A DNA stretch of 64,000 nt from Flavobacterium pectinovorum (lineage in GTDB: Bacteria > Bacteroidota > Bacteroidia > Flavobacteriales > Flavobacteriaceae): positions 303,402-367,401 of the forward strand of contig NZ_FRBX01000007.1 in the NCBI RefSeq assembly GCF_900142715.1, in the 5' to 3' direction. The notes under the pieces are model-generated. The model had not been told where the DNA came from and did not search any database. It was given only the letters and a program-made list of their open reading frames with translations. Of this stretch, positions 7,768 to 16,167 are shown piece by piece. A program made the position numbers and the translations under genes. The first letter of the stretch is position 1. Each line of letters begins with the position of its first letter.

Positions 7768-8190
7768 TTACTTTTTCGAAATCATTTCATCTAAACTCCA
7801 CTTATATTGCTCTGCAGTCGACAACAGAAAAGCCGCCATAGAAAACACAAATACCGAATAATCTAACGGATCTTTTATTCCAAAAGAATACGTCATGGCA
7901 AAGGCAAACAATAAAATCAAAAGGGAAGTGGCAATTGCGGACAATCTGGTTTTAAAACCGATTAATAAAAGTATTCCCAAAAGTGTTTCGGCAATAGTCA
8001 CAGTAATAGCAACTGAGGGAATACAACTTTTTGGAGCAAAGGAGTTTACTTTTTCGGCGTAAGCCAGAAAATTTTCCCAGCCAGAGGAGTAATTTCCCCA
8101 TAAACCTAACCGACTCGAAACGGCAGAAATAAATCCCACTGATAATGCGAGTCGCAAAAGCAAGACTGCAAAATCCTGATATCTTTTCAT
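7768..8190 (-). CDS. DoxX-family membrane protein
   Basis: The 140-residue protein has four membrane helices and the DoxX pattern: LLLRLALSVGFISAVSSRLG in helix 1, then ITVAETLLGILLLIGFKTRLSA and FSMAAFLLSTAEQYKWSLDE at the end. DoxX proteins are small inner-membrane proteins linked to redox or quinone metabolism, but their biochemical role is poorly defined. It sits between an AraC regulator gene (86 bp upstream) and a cupin gene (20 bp downstream), all on the minus strand. Confidence 0.8.
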   Translation of the reverse strand: MKRYQDFAVLLLRLALSVGFISAVSSRLGLWGNYSSGWENFLAYAEKVNSFAPKSCIPSVAITVTIAETLLGILLLIGFKTRLSAIATSLLILLFAFAMTYSFGIKDPLDYSVFVFSMAAFLLSTAEQYKWSLDEMISKK

Positions 8191-8276
8191 GTGTTTTTGA
8201 TTAGCAATTATTACAGGTACAAAGATGTAATAAGTGCTAACGCGAAAGAATAGAGAATCTAAGAAAAAGCATGTAA

Positions 8277-9071
8277 TTATAAATGCGGAACTTTTTCTTT
8301 ATATGATTTTGGAGAGATATTAGTGTGTTTTTTGAAGAAGTTAGAAAAATAAAACGGATCATTAAATCCTAAAGCATAGGCGACTTCTTTTACCGATAAT
8401 TTCTCATAATTAAACAAACGTTTTGCTTCAGAAATAATCAATCCGAAGACTACATTTTGTGCCGTTTTGTTGGTGTGTAATTTAGAAAGTTCGTTTAGTT
8501 TGGCTTCGGTTGTACCAATGAGAGCAGCTATTTCGTTTACTGAAAGATTTTTTTCGAAGTTCTTTAAAACAGTTTCCAGAAAATGTAGAAACAATGCATC
8601 TGGTTTGTAAATCTCGTCGCCGCGATTGATTTTGGTACGATTAATTTCAATCAGTATTAATTCGATTCGGCTGTGAATAGAAATAAGATATTGATAAGGC
8701 GTCTCGGTTAATTCTTTGCTTATTTCTTTTAATTGTTTGATAATAATTTGGCTGTTATCGACCAGAATCATTTCATTCATGGCGAAATGACAAAACAATC
8801 CGTTATGGAAAATCAATTCCATATCAGTATCATCTTTACAGAAAAAATTATAGGTAAATTCTAAAACAAATCCGGTTGCGTTTTGAATATCTTTGAAGTA
8901 ATGAATTTGTCCGGAAGTTATCGTAATAACAGAATTTTGGGTTAATATAAATTCATTTTCATCTACAGAAATAGTTGTAGAACCTGAGGTGCAAAAAACA
9001 AGAACGTATTTCAAGACACGTCTCGGATTTTGTAAATCTGCAGCCTGATCAAATGTTTTTATAGAAATCAT
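8277..9071 (-). CDS. AraC-family transcriptional regulator
   Basis: The 264-residue protein has a cupin-like AraC sensor domain (residues 1-~150, with VLVFCTSGSTTISVDENEF) and a C-terminal double helix-turn-helix from about 165. The second helix-turn-helix reads LSVKEVAYALGFNDPFYFSN followed by FFKKHTNISPKSYK, the AraC signature. It probably controls the DoxX and cupin genes downstream on the same strand. A TATTTTTG box (9091-9098, minus strand) 20 bp before the ATG may be its -7 element. The ligand is unknown. Confidence 0.85.
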   Translation of the reverse strand: MISIKTFDQAADLQNPRRVLKYVLVFCTSGSTTISVDENEFILTQNSVITITSGQIHYFKDIQNATGFVLEFTYNFFCKDDTDMELIFHNGLFCHFAMNEMILVDNSQIIIKQLKEISKELTETPYQYLISIHSRIELILIEINRTKINRGDEIYKPDALFLHFLETVLKNFEKNLSVNEIAALIGTTEAKLNELSKLHTNKTAQNVVFGLIISEAKRLFNYEKLSVKEVAYALGFNDPFYFSNFFKKHTNISPKSYKEKVPHL

Positions 9072-9150
9072 ATTGAAGATAATTCTTAATCAAAAATAAG
9101 ATTTATTTCAAAGGTTTAAAAAATAATCTCGCAAAGGCGAGGAGTAAAGA

Positions 9151-9249
9151 TTTTTTCACGCAGATCAGGCAGATTTAAGCAGATTTATTTTTAGTAAATT
9201 ATAATCTGCGTATATCTGCTTCAATCTTTTAAAAATCTGCGTGAAAAAA
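9151..9249. repeat. inverted repeat of the atctgcgtgaaaa class
   Basis: TTTTTTCACGCAGAT (9151-9165) and ATCTGCGTGAAAAAA (9235-9249) are perfect 15-bp inverted arms around further ATCTGC-like words. Related words recur at 25410-25430, 31926-31945 and 40738-40760, so this belongs to a dispersed intergenic family. Confidence 0.6.
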
Positions 9250-9263
9250 ACTTTATAATATTA

Positions 9264-9764
9264 TTATCGTTGCGATAAATTCTCCAACACCATTTCTAAG
9301 TTATCAATGGTCATTTTAAAGCCTTGTACAAAGCCCATTTCAATCATTTTCTCCATGCGTTCCAAAGATTCGTTGAAAATGGTAATATTGACCGTTGTAA
9401 TTCCGTCTTGTTCGCTAAAAACATAATCCCAGTCAGAACCCGGTAATTGACGGTTTTCATTTTCGTCTGCAAAAGTATTATACATTTTAAAATTCGTTTT
9501 CGGCGTAATCGAAGTATATTCCTGAACCGACCAGCGTTCTTGTCCTTCTGGACTTACCATAGCGTAGAATCGCCTTCCGCCAACTTCAAAATTCATGTAT
9601 TTTGTTTTCGCTGAAAATGGTTTTGGCGCAACCCATTGATCCAGAATTTCTGCTTTCGTAAAAGCATCCCAAACCAAAGGTAATTCGGCATTAAATTCTC
9701 TTGTTATGACTACTGTTTTTGATGGTTTGTCTACAGTAAAATCAAATAATAAATCGCTTTTCAT
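9264..9764 (-). CDS. SRPBCC-domain protein (AHSA1-like)
   Basis: The 166-residue protein is an AHSA1-type START/SRPBCC fold: VVITREFNAELPLVWDAFTK, the ILDQWVAPKPFSAK helix and loop, FEVGGRRFYAMVSPEGQERW, and a long C-terminal helix ending in TIDNLEMVLENL. Such proteins enclose a hydrophobic ligand cavity. In Bacteroidota they often sit next to an ArsR-type repressor gene; none is present here, although a promoter with a dyad lies nearly 190 bp upstream (9949-9984). Ligand and role are unknown. Confidence 0.8.
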   Translation of the reverse strand: MKSDLLFDFTVDKPSKTVVITREFNAELPLVWDAFTKAEILDQWVAPKPFSAKTKYMNFEVGGRRFYAMVSPEGQERWSVQEYTSITPKTNFKMYNTFADENENRQLPGSDWDYVFSEQDGITTVNITIFNESLERMEKMIEMGFVQGFKMTIDNLEMVLENLSQR

Positions 9765-10252
9765 TTTTTCTCTGTTTTTTTTATAGTTAATAATATGTCG
9801 TCAAGTGGTTAAAAAGTTTTTTTATAATATTCGTGCGAATTTGCAAATAAAATCTTGCAAGAAAATCTAAATTAGAAAACTTTACGCTTCTGGGACTTAA
9901 TAAGTGTCATAATTTTTATTTTTAAATAATTAATTAAGAAACTAATCGGTTGCAAATATATGTGCAACTATTTGGTTTCGCAAATTTTTTAGTGATTATT
10001 TTTATTAGAAATAATTTAGAGTGGTTGGTGTTGAGGATATTACTATGAATTATTACTGGTTTTGTTTCGCAAAATTACGCGAAGGCGAGCACAGAGATTC
10101 ACAAAGTTTTTTTGTTTAAAAGCTTGAAAAAGTAATCGCGCAAAGTCGCTAAGGCGCAAAGTTTTGTTTTTGATAAATTCTATTGTCACCCTGAGCGTCC
10201 CGAGGCTTCGGGAGAAGGCTTATGGAACCTAATTTTTTAATTAGATATCTTA
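9765..10252. other. gene-free stretch with promoter and repeat fragments
   Basis: The left part is the long leader and promoter of the SRPBCC gene. From about 10065 there are fragments of dispersed repeats: words like CGCAAAATTACGCGAAGGCG, CGCAAAGTCGCTAAGGCG and a TGTCACCCTGAGCGTCCCGA block near 10184. No coding potential is visible. Confidence 0.6.
9949..9984 (-). promoter_or_regulatory. promoter and dyad upstream of the SRPBCC gene
   Basis: On the minus strand TTTG (9984-9981), a 20-bp spacer and TATATTTG (9960-9953) match the Bacteroidota promoter. The arms GTTGCA (9949-9954) and TGCAAC (9963-9968) flank the -7 box. The predicted start lies about 180 bp before the gene, leaving a long leader that contains only a 12-codon frame. 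Confidence 0.55.
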
Positions 10253-10441
10253 TTATCTGGAATATAAATTATAACCAAAAATAATGGCTGAAGTCACAAA
10301 CGGAACAAAAGCGGAAATCTGCCAAAAAAGAGCTGTTCCGGTTTTTAATCCTTCGGTTAAGATTTCGAATATACCTAAACCTATAAAGAATACGCAAATG
10401 ATAAATAAAGCAAATTGAATTTTATAATTTATTTTGATCAT
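10253..10441 (-). CDS. small two-helix membrane protein
   Basis: This 62-residue protein is mostly two hydrophobic segments (residues about 7-27 and 37-58) joined by a short loop, after a basic start MIKINYK. It resembles many short uncharacterised membrane proteins of Flavobacterium, and no family can be named. It lies alone between repeat-rich DNA and the divergent PfpI gene. The tidy topology and ATG start favour a real gene. Confidence 0.5.
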   Translation of the reverse strand: MIKINYKIQFALFIICVFFIGLGIFEILTEGLKTGTALFWQISAFVPFVTSAIIFGYNLYSR

Positions 10442-10734
10442 AAAGTTGAATTAAGCCAATTATTAAGTAACACGAAGTTAATTAAATTTGTTGTTGATTA
10501 ATTACCAGCTTTCAATACAATTTTTTAAAAAGATAAATAGCTTTAAATCCTATAAAATAGTAAACTAAATTAACATGAATTTTATATAATTTCGATTTAA
10601 TTTTTAATAAAAATCTGAAATTCAATTAATTAACTTTTATTAAAGAAAGGTTTAACATGCTCTCTTTTCGCAGGCTATCTGAAATTACTAATTTTAACTA
10701 AATCAAAATTTATAACGATTAAATATTTAAAATT

Positions 10735-11283
10735 ATGAAAAAGAATATAGCCATATTAGCAACAAACGGTTTTGAAGAATCAGAATTATCATCTCCTAAA
10801 GCCTATTTGGAAGAGCAAGGTTGGAATGCAGATATCATCAGTTTGAAATCAGGAACTATCAAAGCCTGGAAAGACGGTAATTGGAGCAACGAATATAATG
10901 TTGATGTAGTATTAAATCAGGCAAATGAAGCAGATTACGATGCTTTGGTTCTTCCGGGAGGAGTTTTAAATCCTGATTCATTGAGAAGAGAAGAAGCTGC
11001 AGTAAATTTTGTACGTTCCTTTTTTGAAAGTAAAAAACCAGTAGCGGCTATTTGTCATGGCCCTCAAATTCTGGTAGATGCTGATGTTTTAGAAGGTCGA
11101 AAAGTAACTTCGTTCTTCTCTGTTAAAAACGATTTGATAAATGCCGGAGCACAATGGGAAGATTCAGAAGTAGTCGTAGACAATGGATTAGTGACCAGCC
11201 GAAACCCGAATGATTTACCCGCTTTTAATAAAAAAATGGTGGAAGAAATTAAAGAAGGAAAACACGAGCGTCAGACAGTGTAA
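10735..11283 (+). CDS. DJ-1/PfpI-family type 1 glutamine amidotransferase-like protein
   Basis: The 182-residue protein carries the DJ-1/PfpI signature: NIAILATNGFEESEL with the conserved glutamate near residue 14, DALVLPGGVLNPDSLR, and the nucleophile elbow AAICHGPQILVDA with Cys107-His108. Members act as deglycases, proteases or chaperones, and the YhbO/PfpI branch is stress-induced (family knowledge). Length is normal. It is a single-gene transcript ending at the strong terminator at 11311-11348. Nearly 300 bp of AT-rich DNA lies upstream, in which I see no clear TAnnTTTG box. Confidence 0.85.
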   Translation: MKKNIAILATNGFEESELSSPKAYLEEQGWNADIISLKSGTIKAWKDGNWSNEYNVDVVLNQANEADYDALVLPGGVLNPDSLRREEAAVNFVRSFFESKKPVAAICHGPQILVDADVLEGRKVTSFFSVKNDLINAGAQWEDSEVVVDNGLVTSRNPNDLPAFNKKMVEEIKEGKHERQTV

Positions 11284-11310
11284 AAGATGTTTTTAGATTT
11301 ATCAGGTTAT

Positions 11311-11348
11311 AAAAAATGCAAGATCAATTTTGGTCTTGCATTTTTTTT
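11311..11348 (+). terminator. intrinsic terminator after the PfpI gene
   Basis: TGCAAGA (11317-11323) and TCTTGCA (11334-11340) form the stem, extended by flanking A and T runs; eight T follow. Confidence 0.85.
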
Positions 11349-11470
11349 GTGATTGTTAGTTTAATTATTTATGCTGTACGAAGTCTCCCGACTTCGTACA
11401 GCACATAAACTTTTAAATATATTTTGGTTTTCTAGAGACTTCGAAGAGCGGAGTGAAATTAATTTAGTTT

Positions 11471-12205
11471 TTATTTAGTATTACAATATTCAATCTCTAT
11501 AATTTTGTCAATTGGAAAAACCATTGTTTTTTTGTTGATTGAATCTAGAATAAAAACAAATGAAGAAGTTTTCCCAATAAATTGTAAATTAGAATCTTCT
11601 TGTGCATCTATAATTTTATCATTTTCTAGATGAACAATAACACTTTCTCTAGTTATAAAATTTTTACAGTTAAATCCAACAGCAACAGGAATTATTAAAA
11701 TAAAAAATAATAAAGCTGAAATAAATCCTAGTAAATCTTCCTCTCTTTTATGCTTTTCTAATGGATAGTCATTAGGATTGAATAAATTATTAGCTGAGAA
11801 ACCTATAACACTGACCAAAAGAATAGAAATTAGTACAATAGAAAATAATATTCGTAATGTTTCATTAAAAACCATAATAAATATAATGAACAATATGATA
11901 ATTATGGTAGGTATAATTTTTCTTTTAAAGGTTGTTGACATAATTGTCTTATCCCAGAAACCTTCCTGTTCTTTTTCTTCAAAAAGCTTCCTTAATACAA
12001 TAAATATAAAAAATAAATAGAGTAATGAAATAATTGTGTATTTTGAATAGATAATTGTTAAATCTTCAAAACCTAAATATGTGCTAATATCTACGTTGAA
12101 GTTAATATAGAAGAAAAAAACTCCTGTATAAGTCATTGCTAAGGATAAGGGAACGGCTATAAAAACAAAATGTTTTAAATTATTTATTAATGATTCAAAT
12201 GTCAT
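11471..12205 (-). CDS. multi-pass membrane protein of unknown function
   Basis: The 244-residue protein has about five hydrophobic helices (residues about 15-35, 50-70, 92-110, 118-135, 160-180) followed by a soluble C-terminal tail of about 65 residues with beta character (VIVHLENDKIIDAQEDSN, SFVFILDSINKKTMVFPID). I recognise no family. It ends before a short repeat-like stretch and is followed upstream by the Mrr-type restriction gene on the same strand, 403 bp away, so co-transcription is unlikely. It is AT-richer than the metabolic genes. Confidence 0.6.
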   Translation of the reverse strand: MTFESLINNLKHFVFIAVPLSLAMTYTGVFFFYINFNVDISTYLGFEDLTIIYSKYTIISLLYLFFIFIVLRKLFEEKEQEGFWDKTIMSTTFKRKIIPTIIIILFIIFIMVFNETLRILFSIVLISILLVSVIGFSANNLFNPNDYPLEKHKREEDLLGFISALLFFILIIPVAVGFNCKNFITRESVIVHLENDKIIDAQEDSNLQFIGKTSSFVFILDSINKKTMVFPIDKIIEIEYCNTK

Positions 12206-12392
12206 ATTTAATCAGTGCTTTAAAATTGTGATATAAAATATATCTATTAATGTAATGTTCTTTATTTTTATAATATATAAAATTATTTATTTTATGCATT
12301 CTGAGAGAAGTCTCCTGAGTTTGTAAACGTTCCAATAATAAAATAAAATAATTGGTATAGATAAATCGAAATGTATAAAAAGTATGAAAACT

Positions 12393-12444
12393 TCCCAGCT
12401 AGCACCAGCGTTTCTCTCGTGAATGCAATCTATATCAAAAATAT
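12393..12444 (+). repeat. imperfect direct repeat, copy A
   Basis: This ~52-bp block (core AGCGTTTCTCTCGTGAATGC then AATCTATATCA) matches 14003-14054 with scattered mismatches. The two lie outside either end of the Mrr-type gene, in the same orientation. Confidence 0.6.
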
Positions 12445-12524
12445 CCATTTAACAGTTGTAAATATCTTTTTTTAAACATCATAGAATATTTTTTTTTATT
12501 TTTAGATAATTACCATTCTTTATT

Positions 12525-12556
12525 CACTAGCGAGACGCTCGTGTCAGTGAGGGATT
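12525..12556 (-). repeat. shorter inverted copy of the flanking repeat
   Basis: Read on the minus strand it gives ACACGAGCGTCTCGCTAGTG, close to the core of the copy at 14003-14054. Confidence 0.5.
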
Positions 12557-12608
12557 CTATTTTCAAAAGACAGAACTCTACAGATCCACAATCTTGTTTT
12601 TTATTTAG

Positions 12609-13844
12609 TTATTTTGCTTTATAACCATCAGTTGTTCGTTCTATTTTACCAAGGTTTATTAACCAGAGTAATCGGAAATTGACTTGAGCCAAAGTACTCC
12701 AATTAACATCAAAATTCTCAACTACATATTCTAGTATATCTTGTTCTGATTTTGGTTCAATTAAAAATTGATATATTTCTTCAAATGCAACAATGTTTTT
12801 AGAAATAGTTTCAAATAGGAATTGCAAATTTCTTGTAGTGTGATATTGTTGTCCGTCAGAGGTTAGAACACAATTGCCATTCAAAAAATCAATTAAGCCC
12901 ATATTTTTTGGAACATTTAAGTATCCGTTAGCAGTCTTTTTTGAAGTAACATTTTCAAATGAATCTACAAACCAGTTAATTAAATCCTCTCTTGAGCTTT
13001 TTTTGTCAGATATTCGATCCATTAACTGATTTAATGTTTCTATATATGAATAAATTCCACCAGGAAGAGGCCAAATTGCTCTACTTTTATTTCCAATTCC
13101 TTTTGATGGTGAGTCAATAAGTTCATTTTCAAAAAGCTCAGAATTGATTGAAAAAACACTTACAATATCTTCTTTGACTCCAACTTTGTACTGAAAAAGT
13201 AAATCAATGAGTTTTTGTCCATTTACTAGGGCAACAGGCATTTTATTTATTGCTCTTGATTCATCTCGTGCATCTTTGGTGAAATCAGATGTGGTGATAA
13301 TTAAACCACGTTGATCAACTTCTGCACTTCCTCGTAATTGTGTAATGTACTTTCCTGAAATATTATTTCCAGTTTTGTAACGTTTAACTTGAATCACAGT
13401 TTTAACGTTTGTTAAACCACCAACAGTCAAATTACCAATAATATCTATTCCTTTATCTCCACTACGCTTTGTGACATCGACATTTTCGTAACCAATTTTT
13501 CTCAAAAGTTCTGCTACAAGAAATTCAAATTGAAAAGGATCCATTTCCTGAATTTTTTCAATAAGTTTTTGTTTAACGAGATTATTTTGATTTTGAATTG
13601 CAATCAATGGTGATTTTGCAGATTCAGTTTGTCTTAGTAATGCAAATAACCCTTTACCTACTTTTTTAAATTTTCCAGTGTCAGTATACAATTGTGCAGC
13701 CATTGTAGCTTCAGGTGTTGCACCTGAGCTTTCAATCATGTTTTCTTCCAATGCAATTTTAGTAATCTCTTTTGCAGAAAGCGGTTCTTCAGCTTCCTTT
13801 AATATTTTTATTGCGGCTTCTTTAAAGGAAATTTTTTTTATCAT
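12609..13844 (-). CDS. Mrr-type restriction endonuclease with HARE-HTH domain
   Basis: The 411-residue protein has an N-terminal HARE-HTH winged helix (residues 1-72, SFKEAAIKILKEAEEPLSAK then YTDTGKFKKVGKGLFAL) and an Mrr-type nuclease core (residues about 97-225). The core shows MDPFQFEFLVAELLRKIGYE, then RSGDKGIDIIG with catalytic Asp134, and IQVKRYK with Gln152 and Lys154, the PD-(D/E)xK pattern of this branch. The remaining 190 residues are helical and unassigned. Mrr enzymes cut modified DNA, so a type IV defence role is likely; no methylase or partner gene is adjacent. An in-frame TTG three codons upstream is less likely than the ATG at 13844. It is flanked by direct repeats. Confidence 0.8.
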   Translation of the reverse strand: MIKKISFKEAAIKILKEAEEPLSAKEITKIALEENMIESSGATPEATMAAQLYTDTGKFKKVGKGLFALLRQTESAKSPLIAIQNQNNLVKQKLIEKIQEMDPFQFEFLVAELLRKIGYENVDVTKRSGDKGIDIIGNLTVGGLTNVKTVIQVKRYKTGNNISGKYITQLRGSAEVDQRGLIITTSDFTKDARDESRAINKMPVALVNGQKLIDLLFQYKVGVKEDIVSVFSINSELFENELIDSPSKGIGNKSRAIWPLPGGIYSYIETLNQLMDRISDKKSSREDLINWFVDSFENVTSKKTANGYLNVPKNMGLIDFLNGNCVLTSDGQQYHTTRNLQFLFETISKNIVAFEEIYQFLIEPKSEQDILEYVVENFDVNWSTLAQVNFRLLWLINLGKIERTTDGYKAK

Positions 13845-14002
13845 TTTGTACAATAATTGAGGAGGATTTATTTATAATAAAAACAAACTTAACAAAGTCA
13901 TGTAAGTTTAATTATTAATGATAAGACTTGATTAGTAATATCCCTTTACCAAATATATTTATTTTTTCTTATAAAATGTATAAAGGATTTTTATTTATTA
14001 TT

Positions 14003-14054
14003 TCTCCAGCTGCCGCGAGCGTCTCGCTCGTGAACGCAATCTAAATCACAATAT
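14003..14054 (+). repeat. imperfect direct repeat, copy B
   Basis: The core reads CGAGCGTCTCGCTCGTGAAC then GCAATCTAAATCAC and aligns with 12393-12444. It lies upstream of the restriction gene start, so the two copies bracket it. Confidence 0.6.
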
Positions 14055-14086
14055 TGATACTCTATGTAGTTATAAAGCATTTCGGA

Positions 14087-14473
14087 TTATTCAGATTCGC
14101 TGTAAAATTGAAACAATAGTTGGTAAAATTCTTTTGTTTTAGACAACATCATTTTTTTAATTAATTCTCTTGTTTCTTTGTTTTCTGCTTCCATAATTGT
14201 AACCAAAAAGTCTGTATAGATAAACGATGTAACTCTCTCATCATAGACATTTAAACATAATTCGAGATAATGAAAAAAATTTCGCGAATCTTCTAATTTA
14301 TGTTCTGATGTCCAAAATATTATCTCTTTTGCTAAATCAGACATTATCATCGAATTTTCATAACCTTCAACGCTCCAGTTATATTTATTCCAAGTTTTCA
14401 ATTCTGCTATCTTCGGAAATTTGTTTTTCAAATCGATATAAAATTCTTGAATGTTTTTTTTGTTATCTAACAT
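14087..14473 (-). CDS. small acidic helical protein of unknown function
   Basis: The 128-residue soluble protein is predicted almost all helical, with WNKYNWSVEGYENSMIM, EIIFWTSEHKLEDSRNFFHY and LELCLNVYDERVTSFIYTDF as recognisable conserved-looking blocks. Its style (acidic, tryptophan/tyrosine-rich, no signal) resembles small immunity-like proteins of Bacteroidota, but I cannot name a family with confidence. No toxin gene is beside it. It sits just outside repeat copy B. Confidence 0.5.
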   Translation of the reverse strand: MLDNKKNIQEFYIDLKNKFPKIAELKTWNKYNWSVEGYENSMIMSDLAKEIIFWTSEHKLEDSRNFFHYLELCLNVYDERVTSFIYTDFLVTIMEAENKETRELIKKMMLSKTKEFYQLLFQFYSESE

Positions 14474-14662
14474 ATTTCTTAATGAGTAGCATGTTGTTTT
14501 TTAGCAAGGATTGTTTAGATGACTTATAAATTATTTTATATCATTTATAAAATAGCTTTGGTTTACCTGATTTTGGTTTACGTTTATTTAGCTAATATAG
14601 GAAAAACTTTTACTGATTTTCAGTAGAATTTTATTTGTAAATAGAATATAACCACAAAGTCT

Positions 14663-14762
14663 GTCATTTCGAGGCACGAGAAATCTCCGCAACAAACTCT
14701 ACATGCAAAATCATCAATCTTTGTTGAGCTGCTTGCGAAGATTTCTCGTGCCTCGGAATGAC
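14663..14762. repeat. inverted repeat of the gtcattTcgaggcacgag class
   Basis: Arms of 24 bases (14663-14686 and 14739-14762) match at 23 of 24 positions when inverted, enclosing about 52 bases. Confidence 0.65.
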
Positions 14763-14941
14763 AAAAAATGAGGATAAAAATTTTGCAGCTTGTATTGTTT
14801 ACGAGATTGAAATTTAGGTTTCATAAGCCTTCGACTTCGCTCAGGGTGACAATCGGGAATAACAAGAAATGAGAAAAAAACTCAGCGAATCTTCGCGTTA
14901 TCTTTGCGAATCTCTGTGAAATTGAAACATAAAAATAAAAC

Positions 14942-14977
14942 AAAAAAAAGGGCAGCACTTTTATCAGAGTGCTGCCC
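14942..14977 (-). terminator. intrinsic terminator of the RND efflux operon
   Basis: GGGCAGCACT (14950-14959) and AGTGCTGCCC (14968-14977) are perfect arms. On the minus strand the hairpin is followed by eight T, so it ends transcripts coming from the efflux genes. Confidence 0.85.
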
Positions 14978-15081
14978 TCAAGGCAAATAGATTTGCATAT
15001 TAAACCATTTCTGATTTAAAATGCCGCATTTAATAATTGCGTACAGTTTTTGGTAAACTACTAGAGAAAGCTAAACGCAGG

Positions 15082-16167
15082 TTATTCGTTTATGATATCG
15101 CCTTCTTTAGTTTCTTCGCTGGCAATTTTTACCAGTTTATCTTTACGGTTTAGATCACCGAAAATTTCAATTTTATCGTCGATTTCTCTTCCTTTTTTCA
15201 CTTCAACTCTTGTTGCTTTTTTGTTTAGGACTTTGATAACATACAAACCTTCTGATGAACTCACCAAAGCCGATTTTGGAATTACAAACGTGCTGTCTTT
15301 TGCGTTAAGCGGTAATAGAACTTCGGCTACCATTCCTGGTAAAAGATCTTTTTTGGTATTTACAACATCCATTTCAACACGCTCAGAACGTAGTTTTAAA
15401 TCTAAAGCTCCGGACATTCTGGTAATTTTAGCTTTAAAATTTTCAGGCAATGATTTTACATTAAAAGTCATTTCGTCACCAGCGTGTAAATATCCTGTGT
15501 AAAGTTCCGGAACTGAAACCGCCAAACGCAATTTATCCTGCTGCTGAATCGTCAATAAAGGCAAATCAGAACCTTTTCCGGCTGGACCAACAAACGTTCC
15601 TAAATTCACGTTTCTTGCTGCTACAACACCATCAAACGGAGCACGAATTTCAAGATAACCTCTCATAATCGAAACTTCTTTATGAGCCGCAATTGCCGCC
15701 TGATATTGTGCGTAATCAGAGTTTTTCTTTCCACTTGCCATTTCTAAATCATTTTTAGAAATCGTTCCTTCCACTTTGCTGGTTTCATACAAACGGTTGT
15801 AGGTACTTTTGCTTGTGGTGTAAATGGCTTCCATCGATTTCAGTCTTGATTCGGCTGCAGCCAATTGCGAACTGATTTCAGGGGCTTCCAAAACAATTAA
15901 AAGCTGTCCTTTTTTTACTTTGGTACCAATATCTACTTTAAGTAATTTTACAAAACTGCTTACTTTAGCATATAAATCTACTTGTTGAAAACCGGTTAAT
16001 TCTGCTGGTAAACGCAATTCGGTAGTTAGTTTTTCTTTCTCTAAAAGAAACGTTTCTGTTTTAGGTTCGATTTCTGCCGTAACAGTTTCTTCTTTTTTAG
16101 AATTACAACTGTTAAGGAAAAATAGTGCTGCAAAAAACAGCGCGCTAAATTGTATTTTATTTTTCAT
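15082..16167 (-). CDS. RND efflux periplasmic adaptor (membrane fusion lipoprotein)
   Basis: The 361-residue HlyD/AcrA-type adaptor is a lipoprotein with lipobox FLNSC at Cys21. It shows the split lipoyl domain (VDLYAKVSSFVKLLKVDIGT and, after the hairpin, APFDGVVAARNVNLGTFVG), an alpha-helical hairpin between (residues about 105-170), then beta-barrel and membrane-proximal domains (DKLRLAVSVPELYTGYLHAG; FVIPKSALVSSSEGLYVI). It links the inner-membrane pump to the TolC-like channel. Its start overlaps the pump gene end by 11 bp. It is the last gene of the three-gene operon TolC-pump-adaptor. Confidence 0.92.
   Translation of the reverse strand: MKNKIQFSALFFAALFFLNSCNSKKEETVTAEIEPKTETFLLEKEKLTTELRLPAELTGFQQVDLYAKVSSFVKLLKVDIGTKVKKGQLLIVLEAPEISSQLAAAESRLKSMEAIYTTSKSTYNRLYETSKVEGTISKNDLEMASGKKNSDYAQYQAAIAAHKEVSIMRGYLEIRAPFDGVVAARNVNLGTFVGPAGKGSDLPLLTIQQQDKLRLAVSVPELYTGYLHAGDEMTFNVKSLPENFKAKITRMSGALDLKLRSERVEMDVVNTKKDLLPGMVAEVLLPLNAKDSTFVIPKSALVSSSEGLYVIKVLNKKATRVEVKKGREIDDKIEIFGDLNRKDKLVKIASEETKEGDIINE

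Larger units (their letters stand above)
12206..12608. other. gene-free stretch with dispersed repeats
   Basis: It contains one copy of the ~52-bp repeat that also lies beyond the other end of the restriction gene (12393-12444), and an inverted shorter copy (12525-12556, CACTAGCGAGACGCTCGTGT). Nothing coding is visible. Confidence 0.6.
14474..15081. other. gene-free stretch with repeats and a terminator
   Basis: It holds a 24-bp-arm inverted repeat (14663-14762), a fragment CCTTCGACTTCGCTCAGGGT (about 14828), further CTCAGCGAATCTTCGCG-like words, and the terminator of the efflux operon (14942-14977). No gene is visible. Confidence 0.7.

Noticed and set aside
9765..9950. 12-codon frame MTLIKSQKRKVF after the distant SRPBCC promoter
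   Set aside because: Too short to support as a gene; kept only as part of the finding on a possibly lost regulator.
15092..15502. 136-codon plus-strand frame inside the efflux adaptor gene
   Set aside because: Antisense to a clear lipoprotein adaptor; serine- and phenylalanine-rich nonsense.
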